Shown here: positions 26,625-36,018 of the stretch, piece after piece
Layout of the letters: each line of letters starts with the position of its first letter
How positions within the stretch are numbered: the first letter of the stretch is position 1
Origin: Stieleria magnilauensis
GTDB taxonomy: Bacteria; Planctomycetota; Planctomycetia; Pirellulales; Pirellulaceae
Assembly (NCBI GenBank): GCA_007753675.1
Contig: CP036432.1
Coordinates: 8,310,233-8,374,232 of the forward strand
Direction: 5' to 3'
Length of the DNA: 64,000 nt
Made by a program: the position numbers and the translations under genes
Notes under the pieces: generated by a model
What the model was told of the DNA's origin: nothing
Database searches by the model: none
Seen by the model: the letters and a program-made list of their open reading frames with translations, nothing else

Positions 26625-26802
26625 GGCGCCCCGATTCATTCCCCATCGGGCCCCGGCTCTTGCCATTGCATCGGTGCACCTGCGGCACCATCGGGTGCAC
26701 ACGGCTCCTTCCCAGCCCCATCTGGCCCGTCATGCCAGGGGAGATGGGAGCGATCACTGGTATCGGCGCGTCCTGAACTTCCCATCCTCCTAGGCATTCC
26801 CC

Positions 26803-28080
26803 ATGAGACCTTCTCGATCATTCCTTTTCGGAATTCTTTTTTTCTCGCTGGTCGCACCCGATGCGGTGCAAGCGGAAACGTGGACGGACAACACTGGGCA
26901 ATTCAAGATCGAAGCCGAATTCGTAGGCGTCGAAGGCCGATCGATCGTCTTGCGTCTGGCCGACGGTTCGACCAAGAACGTTCCGATCGAACGGTTGAGT
27001 GACACCAGTCGCGAGCGCGCCAAAGCGTTGTACGAGGCCGCGAAATCGAATCCGGCCGCAGCCCAGCCGGCCACTGCCACCAAGCCCATGGTCGCCAAGC
27101 CCGCGACTGCAGGTGCATCATCCGGATCGGCGTCACCGTCGATCGCTCGCGGCGACAACGACTTCGCACCCGCCGTCCCGCCGGTCTCCCCGATGCCGGA
27201 CTTCCCCGACAACGGTTCGCTGCAGCAGACCGTCGACTTCGTGATCGAGCAAGTCGTGGCGGGGCATCCCGAAGTCTTCTGGTACGCCTTGCCGGCCGAA
27301 GTCCGTCGAGAAGTTGACAGTGACGAGGTCCGTGCGGCGATGCGTCCGGCGATCGAAATGCAAGTCGAAGCGCAACAGCCGATTCACGAGGTGGCCAACA
27401 AAGTCTGTGAGATTCTGATTCGACAAAAGCAGTTCATCTTGAACACGCCGATGATGAAAATGGCGCCGCCGCAAGTGACTCAGATGGTTCAGCCGCTGTA
27501 CGATCCCGCCAGCGGGCTGATCTACGAGGTGGTTCAGTGCGTGTTCGATTCCAAAATGATCGTCGACGATTCGGTCACCAGCTTTGTCGATCATTACGGA
27601 CCACGGATCGGCGGACACCTGCATGTCTTGGTCCAGGCAGCACCGCCCGGGATGATCGATCAGTTCACCAACACGATCGTCGTCAATCAGATCGACGATT
27701 CGAGTGGTACGATCACGGTGCCCAAACAAGGCGGCGGAACAACAGTCGTTGAAATGGTTGCTTATGGCGGACGTTGGATGCCGAAAGACTTCGTCGCGAC
27801 GTGGAAAGAAAAAGGCGGCACGATGGCCAGCGGAATGGCGGAGCAATTCGAAAGCAATCAAGCAGCCTTTCAAGCCTCGCAGCAACAGATGGCCCAGGCG
27901 ACCGGGATGATCGCCGGCATGGCCAACCAGTTCCTCCAGCCGATGCTGGACGCCAAGACCCAGCAAGAATTCGACACCGCGCTGACCCAAGCGATGCTCA
28001 CCGCCAGCATGATGCAAAACAACGGAGCCCCCGGCCTGGCACCACCGCCCGCGGCACGAAATCCGGCGTTCGGGCAATAG
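26803..28080 (+). CDS. Exported SHD1-domain protein, 425 aa
   Basis: N-terminal signal peptide (SFLFGILFFSLVAPDAVQA-ET) followed by an SHD1 (SLA1 homology 1) domain at about 25-78 with TWTDNTGQFKIEAEFVGVEG and NVPIERLSD, the pattern of the numerous planctomycete SHD1 secreted proteins. An A/T/K/P linker leads to a roughly 280-residue helical region (QQTVDFVIEQVVAGHPEVFW...) unlike any enzyme I know, and a Met/Gln-rich tail (QQQMAQATGMIAGMANQF). SHD1 modules bind ubiquitin or NPF peptides in eukaryotes; the bacterial role is unknown. It is a single-gene unit, converging on the SDR gene. Confidence 0.8.
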   Translation: MRPSRSFLFGILFFSLVAPDAVQAETWTDNTGQFKIEAEFVGVEGRSIVLRLADGSTKNVPIERLSDTSRERAKALYEAAKSNPAAAQPATATKPMVAKPATAGASSGSASPSIARGDNDFAPAVPPVSPMPDFPDNGSLQQTVDFVIEQVVAGHPEVFWYALPAEVRREVDSDEVRAAMRPAIEMQVEAQQPIHEVANKVCEILIRQKQFILNTPMMKMAPPQVTQMVQPLYDPASGLIYEVVQCVFDSKMIVDDSVTSFVDHYGPRIGGHLHVLVQAAPPGMIDQFTNTIVVNQIDDSSGTITVPKQGGGTTVVEMVAYGGRWMPKDFVATWKEKGGTMASGMAEQFESNQAAFQASQQQMAQATGMIAGMANQFLQPMLDAKTQQEFDTALTQAMLTASMMQNNGAPGLAPPPAARNPAFGQ

Positions 28081-28107
28081 CGAAGTCGCAGTCCAATCGA
28101 CAGACCG

Positions 28108-28992
28108 TTAACGTTTTCCCCACCGTCGCACGTGGGGAAGGTTGCGGTACAGGAACCAATTGTAAAAACGTCTCGGCAGGACACGACGCAGGGCCGAAAA
28201 CAAGACCGCGTCGAGACTGCCGTAGACTCTCAGCGGTGGAGACCTCCGCCGCATCACTCGGATGACTTTCAGCGCGACCGAATCGGGCGTGGCGAGCGCC
28301 CGATGCATTGCCTTGGCAATGAATTGTTCCATGTGATGATAGTGCTCGTGGTACGGATTCTGGTGATCGTCCGAGGCGTCAGCGCTCAATGTCGTGTACG
28401 GCACCTTTTCGAAAGCGTCGGATCGCATGAACCCCGGTTGGACGAGCGTGACGGAAACGTTCCACGGTTTGACTTCGTAATACAACGCTTCACTGGCTCC
28501 CTCCAAGGCGAACTTGGACGCCGAGTAGACGGACATCGTGGGCATCGCCATCATGCCGCCTACCGAGGAGATGTTGATAATCTTGCCACGCCGTTTTTGA
28601 CGCATCCCCGGTAACACGCAACGCGTCAATTCGATCGGTGATCGAAAGTTGATGTTCATTTGGTGCAGCCGCTCCGGTTCGGTGACGTGCTCCACACAGG
28701 ATCGATAGACCACACCGGCGTTGTTGATCAGCACATCGACACCGCCCAGCGTGGACGCGATCTCGTTGACGATGCAAACCCGTTGCTCCGCGTCGGTGAT
28801 GTCCAGAGGGCGAATCCAGACGTCGTCGCGCTCGACAATCCCCTGCTCGCCGAATCGATGCAGCGACCCTGCCCGCGCCGTCAGAACCAGGTGCAGATTC
28901 TGCTTGCGTTGTTCGTGCAGCAGACGGCGAGCGATCGCGAGCCCCAAGCCGACCGAAGCGCCGGTCACCAAAACGACTTGCCGGTCACTCAT
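28108..28992 (-). CDS. Short-chain dehydrogenase/reductase (SDR)
   Basis: 294 residues from ATG 28992 (MSDRQVVLVTGAS); an upstream ATG at 29031 would add 13 polar residues. NAD(P)-binding GASVGLG near the N-terminus, NNAGVVY, and the catalytic set with Ser in ISSVGGMMAM and YSASK. The C-terminal third (after FEKVPYTT) is longer than minimal SDRs and ends in a basic tail with FYNWFLYRNLPH, possibly membrane-associated. It reduces or oxidises an unidentified carbonyl substrate; residues do not fix it. Stands alone; its 3' end faces the SHD1 gene 27 bases away. Confidence 0.9.
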   Translation of the reverse strand: MSDRQVVLVTGASVGLGLAIARRLLHEQRKQNLHLVLTARAGSLHRFGEQGIVERDDVWIRPLDITDAEQRVCIVNEIASTLGGVDVLINNAGVVYRSCVEHVTEPERLHQMNINFRSPIELTRCVLPGMRQKRRGKIINISSVGGMMAMPTMSVYSASKFALEGASEALYYEVKPWNVSVTLVQPGFMRSDAFEKVPYTTLSADASDDHQNPYHEHYHHMEQFIAKAMHRALATPDSVALKVIRVMRRRSPPLRVYGSLDAVLFSALRRVLPRRFYNWFLYRNLPHVRRWGKR

Positions 28993-29031
28993 GAGTCGGT
29001 CGTCCGTATCCGCGCGGGAGGAACGGTGCAT

Positions 29032-29549
29032 TGACCGAATGTCTTAACGTTTTCTGAGTTTCTCAAGGTCGTCCCAGTGGATCGTGGTGAGGCTGATGAG
29101 CTCGATACGACCTTTCCGTCGCCCGTGAGCGGGAGAGTGCTTGTCCGGAGACGGGGCAAAGCGTGTACCTGACTCGATGATGGGCTGGATACATGACGAT
29201 TAGAGTGTCGATGTTTTCGTTAAATCGCCTTCACGGGATCGTCAGGGCCTTTCGCCCTCCGTCGTCGCCAGACGAGATGCGAAATCATCGTGCAAGGTGC
29301 CAGGAATTCAGGCACGATCGTGGTTCGCGGGCGTTTCTGCCCACCACGCGCCGGGACGTGCCGGCAACGATGGATGCATCGTCGATCGACGGTCCGAACC
29401 CGAAAATGAGGCTGTGGCAGAACGCGAGTTTCAGGTTCCCTGGTGCCGCCGGCAACACGGATGCTTGCACAGCGCTCGACAAGGGTTTAAAAATAGACGG
29501 TACGCCTATTTTGGAGGCGGTTCCTTTCATCCATCTGGGGAGCGTGCAG
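29032..29549. other. Gene-poor stretch
   Basis: If the next gene starts at 29550, about 518 bases hold no supported gene. An ORF open from 29193 continues in frame into the next gene but its first 119 residues look like intergenic translation (no domain, no signal). I see no repeat, promoter or RNA gene I could defend. Confidence 0.5.
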
Positions 29550-30416
29550 ATGTCGCCGAGAATTCATGGGTTTCTGCTGGTTGCGTTAGCCGTTGCCGTC
29601 GGACGAGCGAGCGGACAGGAGGTCATTCCGACGACGGATCAACGCGAACGTTGGAACGCCGTGTATCAACAGGAAGCGGCGCAGTACCAGATGTTTCGAC
29701 ACGGTGACGACACCGAAGAGCTGCAACTCGTGCCATCTCCCCTGCTGACCTTTACCAATCCGGTGCGGGTCCGCGATACGCATGGAGCCGCGTTTGTCTG
29801 GACGAGTGATGGACGGCCGGAAGTCGTCGGCGCGATCTGGTCGGTGATCTCCCCAGACGATCCCGACAAACGACGTCTGTCGCATGAGTTTCACTCGCTT
29901 TCGCTTGCCCCGATCAGCTCCAAGCACGAGCCGCGTCAAAGTCGACGTGGCGTGGTCCCTGATTGGAACGCGCGCGACCCCGGTATCAAGCCCGCTGCGA
30001 TCCCCGACGCGTCTCCGCCGGCGCCGACGGCAACGCTCCGCTTGACCCAGATGCGACGTTTGGCAAGAAACTTTGAAGCGACCATTCCTCCGGGACTCGG
30101 CGACGGACAAGGTTCGCTCAGGCTGCTCGCACAACCGATTTATCGTTATCAGAGCGAACGCCATGAGATCATCGACGGTGCGGTGTTTGCATTCGTGATG
30201 GGGACGGATCCCGAGTTGATTCTGTTGATCGAAGCGGTGGAGTCCGACGGCGGTCACCAGTGGCGGTTTGCCGCTGCCCAATTGAGCCAATTGCCCCTGC
30301 GTCTGGACTACAAGGGCAGTCGGGTGTGGGAATGCGAACGCGCGGTGCCGTACGTGGGAGATCAGCCGCACTTCATGTACTGGGGCGTTTCCGCCCGCGA
30401 CCGCCTGGTTGACTAG
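29550..30416 (+). CDS. Exported hypothetical protein, 288 aa
   Basis: Start at ATG 29550 (MSPRIHGFLLVALAVAV), which places a clean signal peptide (to about RASG-QEV) at the N-terminus. The mature part has an amphipathic start (RERWNAVYQQEAAQYQMFRH), then beta-rich sequence with FTNPVRVRDTHGAAFVWTSDGRPEVVGAIW and, after a proline-rich linker, LLAQPIYRYQ and VFAFVMGTDPELILLIEAV. This looks like a planctomycete-type secreted protein family, but I do not know a name or function. A degraded kinase fragment lies directly downstream. Confidence 0.7.
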   Translation: MSPRIHGFLLVALAVAVGRASGQEVIPTTDQRERWNAVYQQEAAQYQMFRHGDDTEELQLVPSPLLTFTNPVRVRDTHGAAFVWTSDGRPEVVGAIWSVISPDDPDKRRLSHEFHSLSLAPISSKHEPRQSRRGVVPDWNARDPGIKPAAIPDASPPAPTATLRLTQMRRLARNFEATIPPGLGDGQGSLRLLAQPIYRYQSERHEIIDGAVFAFVMGTDPELILLIEAVESDGGHQWRFAAAQLSQLPLRLDYKGSRVWECERAVPYVGDQPHFMYWGVSARDRLVD

Positions 30417-30450
30417 TAAAATCCGACCTTGCTGGGCCATCTGCATTCCC

Positions 30451-30735
30451 ATGCCGACGATCAGTCCGCGTGGCAGCGTTGCGGTAAAACTGATTCGGCC
30501 CGACCAACTGGCCATGTTGCCGGCCGACCGGCGTGAAGTCTGGAAAGAACGTTTTCGCGCCGAAGCAAAAGCAAAAGCCATGGCACGTTTGGATCACGAA
30601 CACGTCGTCACGATCTGCGACGTCGGTGAAGTCGAGGGGACGCTGTATTACTCGATGCAATTCATCGAAGGCCGCAGCTAGTCACAGATGGTCGGCGAGA
30701 GCCCGATCGAGAACCGCCGTGTGACCGAGTGGCCC
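30451..30735 (+). pseudogene. Relic of a Ser/Thr kinase N-lobe
   Basis: About 75 codons read as kinase N-lobe: VAVKLIRP with the ATP-binding lysine, then ERFRAEAKAKAMARLDHEH, ICDVGEVEGTLYYSMQFIEG and RS. An in-frame TAG at 30679-30681 replaces a residue that is usually Leu in this position (GxSL), and the frame continues SQMVGESPIENRR before similarity ends. The glycine loop and the whole catalytic lobe (HRD, DFG) are missing, so it is dead. Probably a leftover of a WD40- or TPR-type planctomycete kinase removed by deletion. Confidence 0.75.
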
Positions 30736-30818
30736 CGCATGTTTCGCAAGATGAAAGCGAAGATCAAAGCCGGCCAGACGCCCGAAGTGACCAACATCAC
30801 AATCGTCGTGATCGAGCC

Positions 30819-32402
30819 TCACCCGTTCTGCGTCCCCGGCTTTTTCCCGAACAGTGATCGCAAGCCCTTGATCTTCGTGAGCACCAGTTGGCCATTGCGC
30901 TGTGTCCCGTCGCCGGTCAGCTCGATCGGTGTCCCGCAGTGGTAGGCCAAATTGAAATCGTGGAAATCACGGAATTCGATCTCCACGCGAACCGGCAATC
31001 GGCCCGGGACGTCGACGTAAAAGATTTTGGCTTCGTTCAAGTCCTCGGACAGCCTCAATCGCCCCTGGACCGTGATCGTTCCCGATTCGTAGCGCACCCA
31101 GCTTTCGAACGAACGCTCGCGGAACGGCGTGTAATCGGATCCGTCGAGCCCGGGCAAGGGCTGATTCGATTGCCCGAACGAATCGATGTTGATACCAAAT
31201 TTCTGCAACAAGACCAGGTGAAGCCGACCGAGTTGTTGATTTTCGGCATAGCGGACATAACGCCCGGTCTTCAATCGGCCGCCGCCCTGACCGGCAAGGA
31301 TAATCGGCACCCGTTTGACCGTGTGGTTGTCGCTGTGTCCCATGCCGGAACCGAACAACACAACACTGTGATCCAACAAGGAGCCGTTGTGGTCCTTGTA
31401 AGATTTCATTTTGTTGAGCAAGTAATCGAATTTCTCCATGTGCCAAAGGCTGATCTTCAGCAACGCGTCCAGGTTGGACCGTGAAAAGTTCCGGAAGAAG
31501 TGCGACAGGTAGTGATGCTGTTCTTTGATGCCCAGGAAATCAAAGATCATCCGACTGTTGCTGTTGCCGAGCATGTAGGTGACGCACCGCGTCGAGTCGG
31601 TCCAGAGCGCCAGGGCGATCAAGTCGATCATCGATTCGACCTGTTCGTTCAGGTTGGCCGGGGCAAGCGGCCGCTCGATCGTCGAAATCGGGATCGTTTT
31701 CTTCGTTTGCTGCAGATTGGCGATTCGCTTTTCCGTTTCGCGAACGACGCTCAGGTACTGATCCAACGTTTGTCGATCTTCCAGACCCGCACGGCGTTGC
31801 AGTGATCGGGCGTCCTCGGCGACGCGATCCAACAGGCTGGTCATTTCGGCTCGTTTGGCCGGATTGGACATCGGATTTCGAAACAGCCGATCATAAATCA
31901 ATTGCGGATCGCTCTCACGCGGGATCGCGTCTCCGTTTTGATCGTAGGAGATATAGCTGCATCCGAATTGATTGGGAAACAACCCTTCGGTGGTCAATTC
32001 CAATGATCGATGCGCGGTGTCGCCGCCGATCTGGTCTGCGATCAGTTGGTCGATCGACGGACTATTGGTGCTCTGATGATGGCCGCACAAAAACCGCCGC
32101 GTCGAATTGGCATGAGAGGAAAAACCGAAGTCGCCCATGTTGTCCAGAATCAGCAGGTCGTCCTTGTGCTTGGCAAAGGGCTGCATCAACGGGGACATGC
32201 GAAAGTCAAACTCGGTGCCTCCGTTGATGTTCCAGCTGGGCGGGTGCACGCCGTTGGGCTTGAACAGCGTGACGAACCGGAGCGGCGGCGCGTCGTCGGT
32301 TGCTCCCGATGCCGACGATTCCATCAAATTCAAAAACGGCAACGGCAACAGTGGTCCCGCGGCCCCACGAAGAAACGTGCGTCGATCGATGTGCCACTTC
32401 AT
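30819..32402 (-). CDS. DUF1552 domain protein with Tat signal
   Basis: 527 residues. The N-terminus has a twin-arginine motif (DRRTFLRGAAG) followed by a hydrophobic stretch, so it is exported folded by Tat. The body matches DUF1552: LRFVTLFKPNGVHPPSWN, LLILDNMGDFG, LFGSGMGHSDNHTVKRVPIILAGQGGG. It is always seen in planctomycetes beside a DUF1592-type cytochrome-like protein, as here (eight bases apart). The biochemical role is unknown. The last ~100 residues (SGTITVQGRLRLSEDLNEAK...) are beta-rich and look like an extra domain beyond the usual DUF1552 end. Confidence 0.92.
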   Translation of the reverse strand: MKWHIDRRTFLRGAAGPLLPLPFLNLMESSASGATDDAPPLRFVTLFKPNGVHPPSWNINGGTEFDFRMSPLMQPFAKHKDDLLILDNMGDFGFSSHANSTRRFLCGHHQSTNSPSIDQLIADQIGGDTAHRSLELTTEGLFPNQFGCSYISYDQNGDAIPRESDPQLIYDRLFRNPMSNPAKRAEMTSLLDRVAEDARSLQRRAGLEDRQTLDQYLSVVRETEKRIANLQQTKKTIPISTIERPLAPANLNEQVESMIDLIALALWTDSTRCVTYMLGNSNSRMIFDFLGIKEQHHYLSHFFRNFSRSNLDALLKISLWHMEKFDYLLNKMKSYKDHNGSLLDHSVVLFGSGMGHSDNHTVKRVPIILAGQGGGRLKTGRYVRYAENQQLGRLHLVLLQKFGINIDSFGQSNQPLPGLDGSDYTPFRERSFESWVRYESGTITVQGRLRLSEDLNEAKIFYVDVPGRLPVRVEIEFRDFHDFNLAYHCGTPIELTGDGTQRNGQLVLTKIKGLRSLFGKKPGTQNG

Positions 32403-32410
32403 CTTGATCC

Positions 32411-34417
32411 CTACTGGCTGGTTGTCGTTTCGCCCGTCGCCGCACGGCTGTCACGGTTTTGATCACTGCGAACAAAGGCCTGACGCATCGGTAAACACGT
32501 GCAAACTTCATGAATCAGATCGCGAAATGTTCCGTCGGATTGCAGCAGCTTGGCATGGATCCGATCGACGGTGGGACGATCATGATACTCCAGTTTGCGA
32601 CACAGGGCGTATGCCAAAAATCGCTCGACGACATTACGGATGACCGGTTCTTTCCGGCTGGTGGTGAGAATCTGTTTCAATTCCTCGAAGTCATGAAAGG
32701 TCTCACCCGATGGCAGGCGACCGCTCGCATCGATCTGTTCCACATCCACCGCCGTCTCAATTTTCCGACGTTTGTTGCCGGGTTTCTCCAGAAGCAAGTG
32801 CGCCCCGGAATCGTCGTAGTACTGCAGCGCAAAACCGAGCGGATCGATTTTGTCGTGGCACACCGCGCACGTCGTGTTGCTGCGATGGATCTCAAATCGC
32901 TCTCGAAAGGTCAGGTTGTCTCCACGTCGATTGCGCGGTACTTGACCGACATTCGCTGGCGGTTCGGGCAAGTCGTCGCCAAGGATTCGCTCCAGCATCC
33001 AGGTCCCGCGCAAGACCGGGCCTCGGTTCATCGCCAACACACCGGGAATCGTCAAAAATCCGCCGCGATGGACACTCTGCACCAAGTCGATCTTCTGATT
33101 CGGCAGCCGCTCGACCTCAATCCCCTTGCCCTTTTTGTAGGCAACCAACTGTGTGCGATCCCCGGGGTAGTACTTCGCCGTATGAGCATTGACAAATGCG
33201 ACGTCGGAATCAATCAGTTCCAAGACCGGCCGCCCCTCGGTAAACAGATAATGCAGGTAATCGATGGGCTGGCTTTTCAACGCATCGGCGACCGGCGGAT
33301 TGTTCGAAACCTGATCGATTTCATCCAACGAGAACCACTCGACGCCCAGGTGTTCGGCCAAGCTTCGCGACTTGGGCGAGGCAAGCATGCGGTCGATTTG
33401 TCGTTCCAAGACCGACCGGTCTGTCAGCGACCCGACGGCCGCAAGATGCATCAGTTCTTCATCCGGCATGTCGGCCCACAGGAAATAGCTGATCCGTTCG
33501 GCTAGCTCAAATGCGTCGACCGGCTCGATCCGGTCACGTGGGATCTGCATCATCAATCCCCGATAAAAGAATCGGGGTGACATCAGAACCGTCTTCATTT
33601 CCTGACGGGTGACCCGCTGGCGCTCACTCGGTGACGCGGCGGCAAGATTCGCCAGCGAACGAGCGATCACGTCATCGCTGATGTGGCGTCGATACGCAGC
33701 CCGCGCGACCCGGCGCAGCAGCGTTGCCGCCTGCTCGTGCGAAAGCGTCCCCTCGGTCTCCGAACCGACCAGCCTGTTTAATTGCGGATGCCCGCCGACT
33801 GAGAATAGTTTTTCGATGGCGAAATCGACCAGATAAGCATATTGATCCCAAACCACGGGGGTCAACGGGTTCCCCGACGTGTCGTTCTTGAAACCGGAGG
33901 CACCCGGCGGATCGGTCGGCAGCAACTTCATCACCAACGACTTCTCCGAAACCGTCTGTTCGGCTTCGATGATGGCCACGTCCAATGAAAACCCGAACAC
34001 GCTGTGCAGGGTGTTGCGATACTCGTGTGCCGAAAGCCGGCGAGGACGGAAGTGTCCCGGGTGCGCCTGGACGGAATCGACGAATCGGTTCTGGTACCAA
34101 CGGAGGATCGTCTCCTTTTCCGCTACACTCGGCTGCGGTTGGTCCTCCGGTGGCATGACGGAGTCGCGGATCAGTTCGGTGGCCGATTCCCAGACTTCGA
34201 ACTGGTCGAGCGCTTGTTGCTGGGTCCGGATCTTGAGCAAATCGACATCGCCGCTGACATCATCGCCGCCGTGACAGCTGAAACAATATTTCTGAATCAG
34301 CGGTCGGATCGTCGTCTCGTAAACGGTCTCGGCGCGGACCGGCCGAACAAAAACGAGGAGGACGGCGGCGCAGAACAGGCATGCTGAACTTCGCTTTTTG
34401 GATATCGTCGTGATCAT
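32411..34417 (-). CDS. DUF1587/DUF1592/DUF1588/DUF1585 cytochrome-like protein
   Basis: 668 residues, signal peptide at the N-terminus (SSACLFCAAVLLVFVRPVRA). A haem motif YCFSCHGGDD (about 42-51) is followed by DUF1587 (HPGHFRPRRLSAHEYRNTLH), DUF1595/1592 (RVARAAYRRHISDDVIARS; ELAERISYFLWADMPDEELM), DUF1588 (NRGPVLRGTWMLERILGD and CAVCHDKIDPLGFALQYYD) and DUF1585 (SGRLPSGETF to the end). Two CxxCH motifs imply c-type haem. The start ATG overlaps the stop of the upstream regulator gene (ATGA). Probably periplasmic or surface-located; function unproven. Confidence 0.95.
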   Translation of the reverse strand: MITTISKKRSSACLFCAAVLLVFVRPVRAETVYETTIRPLIQKYCFSCHGGDDVSGDVDLLKIRTQQQALDQFEVWESATELIRDSVMPPEDQPQPSVAEKETILRWYQNRFVDSVQAHPGHFRPRRLSAHEYRNTLHSVFGFSLDVAIIEAEQTVSEKSLVMKLLPTDPPGASGFKNDTSGNPLTPVVWDQYAYLVDFAIEKLFSVGGHPQLNRLVGSETEGTLSHEQAATLLRRVARAAYRRHISDDVIARSLANLAAASPSERQRVTRQEMKTVLMSPRFFYRGLMMQIPRDRIEPVDAFELAERISYFLWADMPDEELMHLAAVGSLTDRSVLERQIDRMLASPKSRSLAEHLGVEWFSLDEIDQVSNNPPVADALKSQPIDYLHYLFTEGRPVLELIDSDVAFVNAHTAKYYPGDRTQLVAYKKGKGIEVERLPNQKIDLVQSVHRGGFLTIPGVLAMNRGPVLRGTWMLERILGDDLPEPPANVGQVPRNRRGDNLTFRERFEIHRSNTTCAVCHDKIDPLGFALQYYDDSGAHLLLEKPGNKRRKIETAVDVEQIDASGRLPSGETFHDFEELKQILTTSRKEPVIRNVVERFLAYALCRKLEYHDRPTVDRIHAKLLQSDGTFRDLIHEVCTCLPMRQAFVRSDQNRDSRAATGETTTSQ

Positions 34418-35694
34418 CCGAACGGTTTTCTCGCTTTCGCGCGGCTGGCGTCTCGGTAGCGGCCTGGCGTCTGGTTGACTTCACGTTTGAACACGACGCT
34501 GAAGTACTCGGCGTGTTTGAAACCGGTCAGGCGTGAGATCTTGACCAGACTCAGTTCGGTGTCTCGCAATAACTGGCAGGCGCGTTTGATTTGAACGCGA
34601 CGGATCTCCGCCTGCGGTGAACGCCCCAGGTATTGGCGAAAGCGACGTTCCAAACTGCTGCGCGCGATCGGGACTTCGGCCAAAATGTCCGAGACCGTTA
34701 GCCCTTCGCAGGCTCGGAAACGAATCATTTGAATCGCCGCGGCCACGTCTTCATCGTCGATTGCCATCACGTCGGTGCTCAACCGCTCGGCGATCCCCAA
34801 CGGTGCGATCTGGACGTGTGGTTTGTCCGGCGTCTGCCCCCGCATCATTTGGTCCAGCATCACGGCCGCTTGATAGCCGATGCGTTCGGCCGCCGGGATG
34901 ATGCTCGAAAGTGGCGGGTCGCAGAAATCGCACAGGACATGGTCGTTGTCGACGCCCAACACCGCGATCTCATCGGGAACCGACACCTTGGCCGTTTGAC
35001 AGGCTTCCAGGATGTGTTGTCCGCGAAAATCGTTGCAGGCCAGGATCCCGATCGGACGCGGCAGACTCTTGACCCACGCGACGATCTGGTCTTGTTGCTG
35101 TTGCCATCCGCCTTGGCTGGCCGAGGACCAACCGGATTGATGCACGTGCACGCGCTCCGGATCCTCGACACCACGTTCGGCAAGTCCGGCGAGGAATCCG
35201 GTCAGCCGCTGGGAGGACCAATGGTGATCGCTGAATCCCGCAAACGCGAAATGCTCGATTCCCTTGTCGGCCAGATGCGATGCGGCAAGACGGCCGATCG
35301 CTTCATGGTCATTGATCACCGAAGGCAGACTTTGGTCGTCACGGATGTCGCCCAGATTGACCGTCGGAATCCCCGTCTCGCGAATGATCTCGATCATCTC
35401 GGGAGTCGTGTCGCGGGTGATGATGCCGTCGCCGTCCCAAGAGCGGAACCAGGCCGGCGGTCCGGCCATCAATTCGCGCAAGTCCAGTTGCACCGACCAG
35501 GGTTGTCGTTCGATGCGGTAACGGCTGATCCCTTCCAAGACGCTGCGCCCGAACGCCATCGTCGTTTCGACCAGCAACAGCACCTTGGGGCGCGCTTGGC
35601 CGCCGCCCGCTACGCCGCCCGTCGCGCTGCCGGCTTGGGGGGCCCTGTGTTTTGGGAGGCCGTTGGCGGCGGCGTTGGAAGGCGGAACGGGCAT
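34414..35694 (-). CDS. XylR-type AraC-family regulator with LacI-like sensor domain
   Basis: 426 residues from ATG 35694. The N-terminal two-thirds is a periplasmic-binding-protein fold as in LacI/XylR (PKVLLLVETTMAFGRSVLEGI, GIPTVNLGDI, ILACNDFRGQHILEAC, IAVLGVDNDHVLCDFCDPPLSSI), and the C-terminal ~100 residues form an AraC double helix-turn-helix (ACQLLRDTELSLVKISRLTGF, AEYFSVVFKREVNQTPGRYR). It senses a sugar in known relatives (xylose). Here it is coupled by a 4-base overlap to a DUF1592 protein and DUF1552 gene, an unusual target for such a regulator. GTG 35766 would give a longer form. Confidence 0.92.
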   Translation of the reverse strand: MPVPPSNAAANGLPKHRAPQAGSATGGVAGGGQARPKVLLLVETTMAFGRSVLEGISRYRIERQPWSVQLDLRELMAGPPAWFRSWDGDGIITRDTTPEMIEIIRETGIPTVNLGDIRDDQSLPSVINDHEAIGRLAASHLADKGIEHFAFAGFSDHHWSSQRLTGFLAGLAERGVEDPERVHVHQSGWSSASQGGWQQQQDQIVAWVKSLPRPIGILACNDFRGQHILEACQTAKVSVPDEIAVLGVDNDHVLCDFCDPPLSSIIPAAERIGYQAAVMLDQMMRGQTPDKPHVQIAPLGIAERLSTDVMAIDDEDVAAAIQMIRFRACEGLTVSDILAEVPIARSSLERRFRQYLGRSPQAEIRRVQIKRACQLLRDTELSLVKISRLTGFKHAEYFSVVFKREVNQTPGRYRDASRAKARKPFG

Positions 35695-35965
35695 CGCGGA
35701 GCAGGAGTTCGGTGAATCAGAGTTGCAAAACTGGCCCGAAGTGGGGGCCCGGACAATTCCCTTCACCGTGGAATATCTCTCAATCCCGCCCCCGTTGCAA
35801 TCGATATGTCAGCAGTCGACGTCAGAAACCACCGGTTTTCACGCCACAATGAAGCAAGTTCCACGCTGTCGACGCTGGAACATTTCTTTCCAGGTGGTCT
35901 GGGGACAAGGGAAGCAGAATCATACGGGGCACAATGACAAAGAACGACCACGACCGGCCGCAAGC

Positions 35966-36018
35966 ACTCTCGTCCCTCTCCCTCTCTCCTTGTCTCCCGC
36001 TCTCCCTCTCTCCCGCTC
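35966..36018. repeat. Polypyrimidine tract after lysC
   Basis: About 53 bases of almost pure C and T on the plus strand (CTCTCCCTCTCTCC-type units) start right after the lysC stop. The transcript would be a purine-rich GGGAGAG tract. It could slow polymerase or form a structure; no family known. Confidence 0.7.

Noticed and set aside
29193..29549. Extended N-terminus for the secreted protein at 29550
   Set aside because: The 119 extra residues have no signal or domain, and the ATG at 29550 gives a proper signal peptide.
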